Assembly: GCA_947624995.1 (NCBI GenBank)
Contig: CANQMS010000008.1
Location: 1-64,000, forward strand
Length of the DNA stretch: 64,000 nucleotides
Source of the DNA: an uncultured Clostridia bacterium
GTDB lineage: Bacteria > Bacillota > Clostridia > Oscillospirales > CAG-272
Direction of reading: 5' to 3'
Shown here: in pieces, positions 1-9,194 of the stretch
How the letters are laid out: the number at the start of each line of letters is the position of its first letter
Numbering within the stretch: position 1 is the first letter of the stretch
The notes under the pieces: model-generated
Databases searched by the model: none
The model's input: the letters and a program-made list of their open reading frames with translations, nothing else
Told to the model about the DNA's origin: nothing
Position numbers and translations under genes: made by a program

Positions 1-85
1 TCTTTCTCCTCTTTATGTTCTTTTATTATACTCCTCCTTAGTGGATTTGTCGACTCTACTTACAGTATATCACTCCAGTTTTTTT

Positions 86-150
86 CCGGGGGGAGGGACT
101 TTTGCAAAAGTCCCTCCCCCCGGTCCCCCCTCTTCAAAACCTTTTATACC
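86..150 (+). repeat. Dispersed hairpin + conserved tail repeat, copy A
   Basis: Perfect palindrome CCGGGGGGAGGGACTTTTG/CAAAAGTCCCTCCCCCCGG followed by TCCCCCCTCTTCAAAACCTTTTAT; related copies at about 15715, 22327, 38650 and 59090 (rc). Confidence 0.75.
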
Positions 151-198
151 TTATAAAATAAAATAGAAAAGGGGACAGAAAATTCAATATTATAACGG

Positions 199-240
199 AT
201 CGGGGGAGCGCCTTTTGAAAGGCACTCCCCCGATTTTTTC
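199..240 (+). terminator. Hairpin + T-run, arms related to the dispersed repeat
   Basis: ATCGGGGGAGCGCCTTT-TG-AAAGGCaCTCCCCCGAT followed by TTTTTT. Confidence 0.65.
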
Positions 241-256
241 CTTTTTGTACTTCGTT

Positions 257-1324
257 TTAGCCCGTGATACCGGAGCGCTCGATACCCTGAACAAGGCTCT
301 TCTGCGCGAAGCAGTAGATGAATACGAGCGGCGCAATTATCATGATGCCTGCCGTGTTGTTGATAGCGGCGGAATACAGGTTGCCGCCTGCATAGTCGAT
401 ATCAAGCGAACTCGGCTTCTTGATAATGTCGCGGAGCGTATACGGTGCCTTCAGCGGTGAGGTGAAGAAGACGCTCGTGTAATACTTGTCGGTCCACTGC
501 CATGAGAACGCGAACATGAAGACCGTTACGAGCATCGAGACGGACAGCGGCAGAATGATCTGCACGAACGTGCGCAGCGTGCCGGCGCCGTCGATGTATG
601 CGGACTCTTCGAGCTCATCCGGGACACCGCGGAAGAACTGACGGAACAGGAAGATGTAAAGTCCGTTCTTGAACGCAAGTCCCGTTATCGACAGGATGAT
701 AAACGGTGCGTAGCTGTTTGTCAGGTCGATATCCGTAAACGGCAGGACCTGAAGCGCCTCGAACACACCTCCGCCGAGGAAGTTGAACAGCCCCAATATG
801 TCAAAGTAACGGAACCTCATGTACATTGCGAGGTGCAGCGTCGAATGAGGAATAACCATCGTCACGATGACGAACAGGAAGAGCAGTCCGTTCCCGCGGA
901 ACCTGAACTTCGCAAATCCGTATCCGATCAGGCACGTGATGAACATCTGTATCAGCGCACAGGACCCGGAAAGGATCGCGGTGTTGAGCATTGCCTCGAA
1001 ATAATCATTGTCCGTTATGATCGCTCTGTATGTGTCAAGCGTCGGATTCTTCGAAATGAGCATGACCGTCACGTCGACGAAGTCCTCGCGGCACATTATC
1101 GAAGATGCAAGCTTCGATATAAACGGATATATGATAATGTAGGAGACACCTACGAGCAGAATGTATGTACACAGGCGCACTATTACATTCTTGAGGAAGT
1201 ACATTGAGAAGACCTTGAGCTTGAAACGCTCCCATGCGGAAAGCTGACCTTCAAACTCTACTTTGATCTTATCGTTGGAGCCCTTTTTGACCTTCGGTGC
1301 TTTTTTTGCAGCATCCATTCTCAA
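257..1324 (-). CDS. Carbohydrate ABC transporter permease (MalG-type)
   Basis: Multi-TM ORF with EESAYIDGAGTLRTFVQIILPL (EAA loop); adjacent to a second permease. Confidence 0.9.
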   Translation of the reverse strand: MRMDAAKKAPKVKKGSNDKIKVEFEGQLSAWERFKLKVFSMYFLKNVIVRLCTYILLVGVSYIIIYPFISKLASSIMCREDFVDVTVMLISKNPTLDTYRAIITDNDYFEAMLNTAILSGSCALIQMFITCLIGYGFAKFRFRGNGLLFLFVIVTMVIPHSTLHLAMYMRFRYFDILGLFNFLGGGVFEALQVLPFTDIDLTNSYAPFIILSITGLAFKNGLYIFLFRQFFRGVPDELEESAYIDGAGTLRTFVQIILPLSVSMLVTVFMFAFSWQWTDKYYTSVFFTSPLKAPYTLRDIIKKPSSLDIDYAGGNLYSAAINNTAGIMIIAPLVFIYCFAQKSLVQGIERSGITG

Positions 1325-1333
1325 ATACCTCCT

Positions 1334-2317
1334 TTAAGTATCACGTCTCTGGTAGAAGACGTATGCGGAAATTACCGCCGAGACAAGCGCAATCAACAGG
1401 AAGACGATCAGGAAGTAGATCCATGACATCGCCGCCGTCAGCGTCTGCCCGTCAGGCTGACTGTAAACGCCCTCGATATAAGTCATGACGGCGTTGTCGC
1501 TGCGCGTCAGCGCGTCTATGACAGAATAGATCGCGTTGACGAGAATCATCGGGCTTATCATCGGGAGGGTGATCTTCCAGAACGTTTCCCAGCCTGTCGC
1601 ACCGTCTATCTGGCACGATTCGTAGATCGCGGGGGAGATGGACTGAAGACCTGCAAGGAATATGAGCATCTGAACGCCCGAGCGGTTGACGATGTTGAAT
1701 ATGTCGTTGACAAGATCAACAACGTAATCGACAAGCTGCGCACCGACCTTCATATTCGCGAACAGCATCTCGATATCCATCGCGTTGACGATCTGCTGGA
1801 CGTTGTTCGTACCTGTACCTGTATCAATCGAAGATCCCGCATTCTGCATCAGTATGTTGCCCGCGTCTATATCGCTGATAAGACCGGTGCTTATGATGAC
1901 CGGGATAAAGAAGATCGCACGGAACAGTCCGCGTCCTGCAATATCCTGATTGAGCAGGATCGCCATGAACAGTGAGAAGATAACGATCGCGGGAACGTCG
2001 AATACGATGCGTCCGATACCGTTTCTCAGTGTTTCTGCGAAATCGGGGTTGACAAACAGCGCTTCCTGATAGTTGTCAAGTCCGACAGGAACAAGCTCTA
2101 TCCCGCCGCCGCCAGACGCGTATTCGATCTGGTGGAAGCTGTAGTTTATCGACTGGAATATCATCGGGAGGTATATGATCACAAGTCCGATGATGAAGGG
2201 GAGAACGAACAAATAACCGATTCTTGCCTTCTTCTTCTCCAGAGAAGCTATCTTTTTTTTCTTCTTGGGAGCAGAATCAAGCTTGATCTTTTTAGGGTTT
2301 TTAGCCTCTGCGTTCAT
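1334..2317 (-). CDS. Sugar ABC transporter permease (MalF-type)
   Basis: EAA-like loop YESCQIDGATGWETFWKITLPMISP; multi-TM; Lys-rich N-terminus. Confidence 0.9.
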   Translation of the reverse strand: MNAEAKNPKKIKLDSAPKKKKKIASLEKKKARIGYLFVLPFIIGLVIIYLPMIFQSINYSFHQIEYASGGGGIELVPVGLDNYQEALFVNPDFAETLRNGIGRIVFDVPAIVIFSLFMAILLNQDIAGRGLFRAIFFIPVIISTGLISDIDAGNILMQNAGSSIDTGTGTNNVQQIVNAMDIEMLFANMKVGAQLVDYVVDLVNDIFNIVNRSGVQMLIFLAGLQSISPAIYESCQIDGATGWETFWKITLPMISPMILVNAIYSVIDALTRSDNAVMTYIEGVYSQPDGQTLTAAMSWIYFLIVFLLIALVSAVISAYVFYQRRDT

Positions 2318-2334
2318 TTACATTCTCCTTCCCA

Positions 2335-5300
2335 TTACTTCGTTGTGACAAAATCGTACGCGCCGACAGTGTACTCTCTGCCGTCAACGACGACCTTGAC
2401 TGCGAATCCGTTATAGTTGAGGATGAAGCTGACTCCGTTTTCGTAGGAAACGAGAACGATCGAACCGTCCGTTACCGCGTACTTGGAGACTTCTTCAACG
2501 GGCTCAACGGGAGGCTCGGTGCCTTCACCGGTTCCGGGAGCCGTTCCCTCACCTGTTCCGGGCGCTGTGCCTTCGCCGGTGCCGGGAGCTGTCCCCTCAC
2601 CTGTTCCGGGCGCTGTGCCTTCGCCGGTGCCGGGAGCCGTACCTTCGCCCGTTGCGGGCTCTTCATCTGTCTCGACAGAGTAGGTCTTGAGCGTCGACTC
2701 AACGGCTGCCGCAACGGCATCCGCAATAGCCTTGACGCTGTCGTTCACGGAGATTATCGTTGCCGCGTTGGCTGCAACAGCAGCCGCGGTGTCCTCTTCA
2801 GCCGTGATCTCAACCTTGTGAGCCGCGCTTTCCGCAAGCTCTGCCGCATCTTCTGCCGCGGTCGCAACTGCCTGTGCAGCGCGCTCCGCCTTGCTGTACA
2901 CGGATGTGTACGACGTCTCTTTGATGACTGCGTCGTAAGCTTCCTGAGGTTCCTCAGCCGCTGTCTCCGCAGCGTCGAGAGCTTCCTCGGCGGCGTCAAC
3001 GGCAGCCTGTGCCTCTTCTACGGCAGCTTCAAGATCAGCCGTATCCTGTTCGTCGTTGTCCTCTGCCTCGTCGAGCGCATCCTCCGCGGCTTCAAGTGCC
3101 TCTTCGGCTGCTGCAAGCGCTTCCTCAGCGGCAGTTACTGCTGCAAGCGCCTCATCGAGCGGTCCCTTAACGGCGTCGACCTGCGGTTTGAGAGCCGCAA
3201 GCTCCGCGAGAGTCTCGTTGAACTCGTCTCTCTTCGTTGTCGCTGTTTCAAGCAGCTTGTTGATCTTTTCGATCATCGACGTTGTGTCCTTGACGGCGTC
3301 CGCGATCTCCTTTTCGAGAGCCTCGCGCTCCATGCGTTCCTTGAGCCTCTGTGCCGCGGCTTCCTGCTCCGCAAGACGCTCAGCGAGCTCCTTCTCGCGC
3401 TTTGCGGCATCGAGCGCGGCATCATTGTCCGCCTTTAACTCGTCCGCATCCGGGATGCGCTCACCCTCGAGGAACTCGTGATTCGTTATGATCGAGGTCT
3501 GGAGATCCTTGAGAATGTCGTTTACCGTGTTGTAGTATTCGACAAGATCGTCGAACCAGATATCATATCTGATCGAGTAGTACTTGTTGAGTAAGTAATC
3601 CTGCTTAAGCTCCTCAACATTCTGATATGCGAAGATGAAGTTCAGCGCCGATCCGCTCTCAATGCAGCGGAGCAGTGCAGACTCTACGTCGCCCTCCTCA
3701 TTGAGAGGCGTGCCGGCGATATTCACATATCCGTGGAGGACTATGCCGTTGAACGGGACGGAGTACGATGCGTTGAAGAAGCGGCTGCTCTCAAACTTCA
3801 TGTTGACGATGTGGTCAACATACTTGTATGTAAATGCGTTGCCGGCGTCTATCATGACGTCGTACTTATCCGCGATCTTTTCGAGAAGGTCTACCGTGAG
3901 CTTCTTCGCGTCTTCGCGGTTGTAAGGATCGTCCTCGTCAAAGTCGGAGTTCAGATCCGAACCGAGCGTCGAGACCGAAATGCCTGTCGCATCAAACTTT
4001 CCGTAGATCTCTGCGAAGTGATCGTAGAAATATTCGAATACGGACGGGGAAACCGCGATCTCAAAGTTTCTCGTGAAGTTCTGCGATGTCGCGTCGTAGT
4101 ATCTCTTGCTCGTATAGCGGTCGTCGATCGTCTTTACGGCGTGTTCCTTATACGAGAATCCGTCGAACCATTTGTCGCCCGGAGCGTACGCGAAGTCGAA
4201 GTCGGGATATACGCCGAATCCGTTGTCTTTTGCGTACTTGATCAGCGCACGGAAGCCGTCGTCGCCTCCGACCGCCTTTTCCCACTTGAGGTTGTACGGG
4301 ATCGTCGGATCAGACAGACCGCCGTTCGCAAACCCGGTGAGCTTGAAGTTGACGTTGTCGATCCCTGCCTCTTTGAGCTGGTCGTACATCGTCATTATGT
4401 TTTCAAACGTGGTGAGAGGAGTGTCGACCGTGACCGGTATCGACATGATCCTTTCGGACGTCTGCATCGTGCCGAGAGCCTCAATGTAGAGCGGCATATT
4501 CTCTTTGACGTCCTTTTCGGTCAGTCTCGTGATGATGCCGGTCTTTTCGAGGTAATCGCGGTACGCAGCCGCCATGCCGTAGTACGATGTCGGGTAGTAG
4601 TCCTTGAGACCCGCTCTCTCGGCGATCTCCTCGCCGTCGAGCATCACGTACTTGACGCGGTAGCTTTCAACATACTTTCTCGGAGAGACGACCGTCCACG
4701 TTGCGTTCGCGGCTTCGGCTCTGCTCTCACGGAGATTATACGTATCGAACGGTCTCGGCTCGAGCCTCGGGTAAACGTACGCATAATTGTGAACGCCGCC
4801 GCCGCTCGTGTACTGGATGGAGGCGAGTGACTCACCCTCAGTGATGTAAGAGACAAAGCCCTTTTCGTTCTTTATCTTCTCTTCTTCCGTAACCGCGGGA
4901 ACAACGACCTCTTCGCCCGTCTCGGGATCTGTCGTCGTCGTTTCGGGAGTGATGACGTTCTCTACCGTCATTTCACCGAGATCCGTGACCGCGCCCCATA
5001 CGGGGAATCTCGTGTCCTCCTGCGGATTCGTGACCGAATCCATGAGCTGCTGATATGCGAAGTTGTAGCCGTACATCGTGCAGGAACGGTTCCATCTCGT
5101 GCCCGCAAGCTTATCTGCCTCGATCAGAGCGCCCGAGCCGTCCGGAATGAACGTGTAGCCGGGGTTATCGCTGCTTATCGCGCCCATGTAAGGGAGCAGA
5201 TCAATGTACTGGAGGATGTACGCCGTATCGTCGTAGCGGATACCGTTCGCGGGGAGACGAACCTCGAGCCCGTCCTCGTCGATCGTGTATTCAAGCGCCA

Positions 5301-6144
5301 TACGGAAGAGCGGCGGAGCTACGTCCGCGGAGCCCTCGTACTCTGTGATGGCGTGGTCCTCGTCAAGTGTCTCGAGCGTGTAGTCGGGGCAGTACTTCTT
5401 GACGATGGCTTCCATTCTCTCCGCCTCTGCTCTGTTGTCGGCTTCGAACTGAGAAGTCTCGCAGACGTAAATCGCCATCTTGTTCGTTATCGGATATTTT
5501 GCCTGCATCTCCGCGATCTGACGTTCGCCGAGCGTCTCGTCGAACGGATCGTAGAGAGTGTATATCGTCGAAAGCTTGTTCTTATCGAACTCCGCCTGAC
5601 CAGGGTTGGTCGGGTCGACGATGTTGTTCATAATAAGCTCTTCGAAACGGTCCTTACGGATCATAGCGGGCAGGAGCAGTCTCGCTTCCTGACGACCGAT
5701 CGTGTATTCGACACGGATACCGTTTCTGATGTTTTCGACCTGGACCTGTGTTCCGTTTCCTTCAAGAACAGCGTCCTTGAAGCTGTTCATCGGGTCCTTT
5801 TCCTCGCCGGCAACCGTCTTATAATGGACGATAAGCTGGGAGAGGAGCTCGTACTTTGTTTCATCGCCGGCGCCTATGGAGCCGACATCGTACGGATTGG
5901 AGAACAGTACCTGACCGGTCTTGACCTTCTTTATCGCTACTTCGCCCGTGTACTCGTCGCAGTAGAGCTCGTAGTCCGCGGTCGAGAACTTAAGCGTCAT
6001 TGACTTGAGCTTAGCCTCTTCCGTAGCGAACGGCGTCGTCAGATAGTCCTCGACCGCGGGCTCCGCGGCGCCGACTATCACGACGGAAGATAAGAACATC
6101 AGGACGGTAAGAATCGCAGATATGAATCTTGTTGTTTTTTTCAT
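2335..6144 (-). CDS. Secreted DUF5696-type protein with TIM-barrel-like core, Ala/Glu-rich coiled-coil segment and GTGEGTAP repeats
   Basis: Signal peptide; MYDQLKEAGIDNVNFKLTGFANGG...GFGVYPDFDFAYA region; family recalled from operon context. Confidence 0.75.
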   Translation of the reverse strand: MKKTTRFISAILTVLMFLSSVVIVGAAEPAVEDYLTTPFATEEAKLKSMTLKFSTADYELYCDEYTGEVAIKKVKTGQVLFSNPYDVGSIGAGDETKYELLSQLIVHYKTVAGEEKDPMNSFKDAVLEGNGTQVQVENIRNGIRVEYTIGRQEARLLLPAMIRKDRFEELIMNNIVDPTNPGQAEFDKNKLSTIYTLYDPFDETLGERQIAEMQAKYPITNKMAIYVCETSQFEADNRAEAERMEAIVKKYCPDYTLETLDEDHAITEYEGSADVAPPLFRMALEYTIDEDGLEVRLPANGIRYDDTAYILQYIDLLPYMGAISSDNPGYTFIPDGSGALIEADKLAGTRWNRSCTMYGYNFAYQQLMDSVTNPQEDTRFPVWGAVTDLGEMTVENVITPETTTTDPETGEEVVVPAVTEEEKIKNEKGFVSYITEGESLASIQYTSGGGVHNYAYVYPRLEPRPFDTYNLRESRAEAANATWTVVSPRKYVESYRVKYVMLDGEEIAERAGLKDYYPTSYYGMAAAYRDYLEKTGIITRLTEKDVKENMPLYIEALGTMQTSERIMSIPVTVDTPLTTFENIMTMYDQLKEAGIDNVNFKLTGFANGGLSDPTIPYNLKWEKAVGGDDGFRALIKYAKDNGFGVYPDFDFAYAPGDKWFDGFSYKEHAVKTIDDRYTSKRYYDATSQNFTRNFEIAVSPSVFEYFYDHFAEIYGKFDATGISVSTLGSDLNSDFDEDDPYNREDAKKLTVDLLEKIADKYDVMIDAGNAFTYKYVDHIVNMKFESSRFFNASYSVPFNGIVLHGYVNIAGTPLNEEGDVESALLRCIESGSALNFIFAYQNVEELKQDYLLNKYYSIRYDIWFDDLVEYYNTVNDILKDLQTSIITNHEFLEGERIPDADELKADNDAALDAAKREKELAERLAEQEAAAQRLKERMEREALEKEIADAVKDTTSMIEKINKLLETATTKRDEFNETLAELAALKPQVDAVKGPLDEALAAVTAAEEALAAAEEALEAAEDALDEAEDNDEQDTADLEAAVEEAQAAVDAAEEALDAAETAAEEPQEAYDAVIKETSYTSVYSKAERAAQAVATAAEDAAELAESAAHKVEITAEEDTAAAVAANAATIISVNDSVKAIADAVAAAVESTLKTYSVETDEEPATGEGTAPGTGEGTAPGTGEGTAPGTGEGTAPGTGEGTAPGTGEGTEPPVEPVEEVSKYAVTDGSIVLVSYENGVSFILNYNGFAVKVVVDGREYTVGAYDFVTTK
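2521..2660 (-). repeat. In-gene tandem repeat encoding (GTGEGTAP)n, 24-bp unit with 48-bp higher-order periodicity
   Basis: Alternating ggttccgggagccgttccctcacc / tgttccgggcgctgtgccttcgcc units. Confidence 0.85.
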
Positions 6145-6169
6145 TTTGCTTCCTCCTATCCTTACCGGC

Positions 6170-8302
6170 TTAAATTCTGTACGTCAGCTCGACGACGATG
6201 CTCGATACGAAGCTGACCATTCTCGCCACAAGGCTCGAAAAGAGCACCGCAACGAATATGATGAACGCCATACCGACGATCGTTCCGACAGACGTTAAAA
6301 TGTTCTTGCCGAGCGAGTAATCATGCGTGACCATCATTCCGAAGAAGATCAGGAGCCCCGCCCATGCAAACGCGATACCGACGAGCAGCGTTATGAGCTG
6401 TCCTTCGTTTTCCGCGAGGATGTTGCTGAAGATGACCGACGGGAGCACGAGCATCGGAACGGGCAGCAGGCTGTACGTCGTGGCGATGAAGATGTCCTTG
6501 AGGCTTCCTTCGCCGTCGAACAGCGTTGTCAGACACCAGTTTGCGACGACCCACAGAATGAGCGGAACGCCGACAGAGAGGATCTGTCCGAAGATGCCGG
6601 AATAAGCTCCGGTCGGGTTGAAGATGTAGCCCGTACCGATATCCTGGTAGAAGAAGACGAGGATCGTCACTACCAAGTACACGATACCGGCGCGGACGCT
6701 TCCGCGCTGCTCGTGCTTCAGATCCCAGAATCCGTCAAACGGATGGAAGATCAGGTGGAAGCCGTAGAGCAGCTCCTCCTTGAAGCTCTTCTTTCCGACC
6801 TTGAGCTGGGTCTCTTTGTTGACCCTTGCCGCATACTTGAAGAACCTCGAAAGAAGGACACAGACGACTATGATCACGAGCGGGATCGTCCAGATCCACT
6901 TGGAGACCCATTCCTTACGGACTTCGCGGAACGCGTTCGAATAGTTCGAGACGTTGTACGCCGCCTCGTAATACTCCATTGCCTCCTCATAGTCCGCGTC
7001 GCGCGAGAGCGCGTCGCCTATGCCGATATACGCCGTGTCGAAGTTGCTGTTGCGCTGAAGAATGTTCATCCAGTCGTCAACGGCGATATCGTAGATACGC
7101 TGGTTCTGGTGGCGGAGTGCTTCGATGAGCAGGTCGCCGTAATCGGTGCGCTTGTAGACGACAAACGAAGAGTTGTTGCCGTCCAGCAGGATCATTTCAT
7201 CGTCTTTGTAAACGATGGCTCTGAGGCTCCCCGCGGGGATGTTGCCGAGCTTCTGACCGAAGTCACCGAATATAAAGAGAAGGTTGCCGTTTGAATCGTA
7301 TGTGTAGACTTTGCTTCGCTTATCGTCTATGATGGACCACGTCTGCTCGGGTCCGACTGCTACGTCAACGATCTCCGAAGGACCGACCGGCGTGTTTGCG
7401 AGCGAGACCTCGACGACGTCGACTTCACCTGCCGGCGGCCAGAAGCCGTTTCTCGCCATAACGTCGTTACCGGAAGAATTCAGCTTCTTGACGGGCGCAA
7501 AATCGCTTGTCATAACACGGTTTCTCATGTTGTTGAGAAGCGTCTGCTCGTCGATTGAAGACGTCGTGACGTAAATGAAGTTCTGATCGTCTATCGCGAT
7601 ATTGTTGAACTCCGTTGAAACGTTCTTATCGAGCTGTTCCTTCTGTTCATCCGTCATGAAGTTGCGCCAGAACAATTCGAGCGGGCTGACGACTGCCTTC
7701 TGCGCACCGATGAAGCCGGAGAAGTTTGCCTTGTCGTCCATGACGATAATGCCCTGATACGTCGTTGCGGACACGACGAACAGTCTCTTGTAGCTGTCGA
7801 CGGCGACGGCGATGGGTCTGTAAAGCGAGCCCTGACCGAAGTACGATGCCGTCGGCTTCGGGACAATCTTGACGTAATTGCCGTCCCGGTCGAACATTAC
7901 TATACGGTTGTTGTCCGTATCGCATACGTATATGTACTCGTCCGTGACGCAGACGCCCGAGGGCGCATCAAAGCTGTCCGGAACACCGTACTCGTTCGTG
8001 AAGACATCAATGATGAACTTCAGCTTGTAGTAGCGGTTCGTGACTATGACGCGGTTGCTGCCTCTGTCGACGATGTACATGTTGCCTTCGTCGTCCACCT
8101 CGAGGTCGCGTATATCGGTGACGCCCTCGACGCCGACATATGCCATGTCGACGACTCTTTCGGGGACGTACGCGTCAGGCGACTGAAGCGCGAATCCGTT
8201 GTACGAATAAGTGTATGTGGAATACGCGGCAGCGTTGACGGTCGTTGCGAGCATCAGCGCCGTCATGACAAGGACGAGAACACTGAAAATTCTTTTCTTC
8301 AT
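6170..8302 (-). CDS. NHL-type beta-propeller + TPR-like + C-terminal Yip1-like membrane protein
   Basis: DLEVDDEGNMYIVDRGSNRVIV and CDTDNNRIVMFDRDGNYVKIV propeller blades; YEEAMEYYEAAYNVSNYSNAFRE TPR-like; multi-TM C-terminal half. Confidence 0.75.
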   Translation of the reverse strand: MKKRIFSVLVLVMTALMLATTVNAAAYSTYTYSYNGFALQSPDAYVPERVVDMAYVGVEGVTDIRDLEVDDEGNMYIVDRGSNRVIVTNRYYKLKFIIDVFTNEYGVPDSFDAPSGVCVTDEYIYVCDTDNNRIVMFDRDGNYVKIVPKPTASYFGQGSLYRPIAVAVDSYKRLFVVSATTYQGIIVMDDKANFSGFIGAQKAVVSPLELFWRNFMTDEQKEQLDKNVSTEFNNIAIDDQNFIYVTTSSIDEQTLLNNMRNRVMTSDFAPVKKLNSSGNDVMARNGFWPPAGEVDVVEVSLANTPVGPSEIVDVAVGPEQTWSIIDDKRSKVYTYDSNGNLLFIFGDFGQKLGNIPAGSLRAIVYKDDEMILLDGNNSSFVVYKRTDYGDLLIEALRHQNQRIYDIAVDDWMNILQRNSNFDTAYIGIGDALSRDADYEEAMEYYEAAYNVSNYSNAFREVRKEWVSKWIWTIPLVIIVVCVLLSRFFKYAARVNKETQLKVGKKSFKEELLYGFHLIFHPFDGFWDLKHEQRGSVRAGIVYLVVTILVFFYQDIGTGYIFNPTGAYSGIFGQILSVGVPLILWVVANWCLTTLFDGEGSLKDIFIATTYSLLPVPMLVLPSVIFSNILAENEGQLITLLVGIAFAWAGLLIFFGMMVTHDYSLGKNILTSVGTIVGMAFIIFVAVLFSSLVARMVSFVSSIVVELTYRI

Positions 8303-8317
8303 ATAGTTTTCTCCTCC

Positions 8318-9193
8318 TTAATCCTTCATTCCGCTCGAGCCCATCGTTTCGATGATGTTGCTCTGCGAAATAACGAAGACGATTATCGGGACCGCCATCA
8401 TGACGACGGTCGCAGCGGCGGATGCACCGGCGCGGGCGATACCGCCTGCCGTGATCTGCGAGATCGCGTAGTTGAGGGTCTTGAGCTGCTCGGAGTAGAT
8501 GTAGATCGAGGAGCCCGCGTTCCAGAGTCCCTGGAACGAGTAGATTATAAGCGTCAGCCATGCGGGTTTGACCATCGGCATCGCTATGACCCAGAACGCG
8601 TAGAATTCGGATGCGCCGTCAAGACGTGCGCTCTCAAGCGTTTCGTCGGGAACGTTGGTCTCCATGAACTGCTTCATGAGGTAAAGACCGAGCGTGTATC
8701 CGAAAGCCGGAACGATAACGGCGAGGTACGTGTCGATCCAGTGCAGGAGCGACATCGTAATGAACGTTGCTATACCTGTAACGGTGGAGGTGAACATCAG
8801 GGACTTCACGACGAGATCGAACATGAAGTCACGACCCGGATACTTCAGCTTCGCGAGCGAGTATGCAGCCATCGAAGCGAAGAGCAGGTTGCCGAACGTA
8901 CCCACAACGGAGATGAACACTGTGTTGAATATGTAGCGGGAGAACGGGACCCACGAGTCGCCCATCAGAGAGAACAGGTCGCGGAAGTTCTTGAGTGTCG
9001 GGTTGATGACGTAGAAGCGGGGCGGGAACATCCAAAGCTCATCGAGCGGCTTCAGCGCCTGTATAACGACGTAAAGCAGCGGGAGGAACATGAAGACTCC
9101 CATGATCGTGAGGAAGAACGTAATTCCCGCGTCTCCTCCTGCCGAACGGTTAAGGACAACTTGATGTTTTCTGGTTCTTAACTTTTTTGACAT
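8318..9193 (-). CDS. Carbohydrate ABC transporter permease (MalG-type)
   Basis: EAA loop LESARLDGASEFYAFWVIAMPMVKP. Confidence 0.92.
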   Translation of the reverse strand: MSKKLRTRKHQVVLNRSAGGDAGITFFLTIMGVFMFLPLLYVVIQALKPLDELWMFPPRFYVINPTLKNFRDLFSLMGDSWVPFSRYIFNTVFISVVGTFGNLLFASMAAYSLAKLKYPGRDFMFDLVVKSLMFTSTVTGIATFITMSLLHWIDTYLAVIVPAFGYTLGLYLMKQFMETNVPDETLESARLDGASEFYAFWVIAMPMVKPAWLTLIIYSFQGLWNAGSSIYIYSEQLKTLNYAISQITAGGIARAGASAAATVVMMAVPIIVFVISQSNIIETMGSSGMKD

Positions 9194-9194
9194 A

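Noticed and set aside
86-150. CRISPR-like interpretation of the recurring G-rich hairpins
   Set aside because: Copies are scattered over tens of kb, not regularly spaced, with no cas genes.
2521-2660. Intergenic VNTR or CRISPR
   Set aside because: Repeat is in frame and encodes (GTGEGTAP)n within a long ORF.
3733-4830. 365-aa plus-strand ORF inside the DUF5696 gene
   Set aside because: Antisense shadow of a clear secreted protein; low-complexity composition and no recognisable motif.
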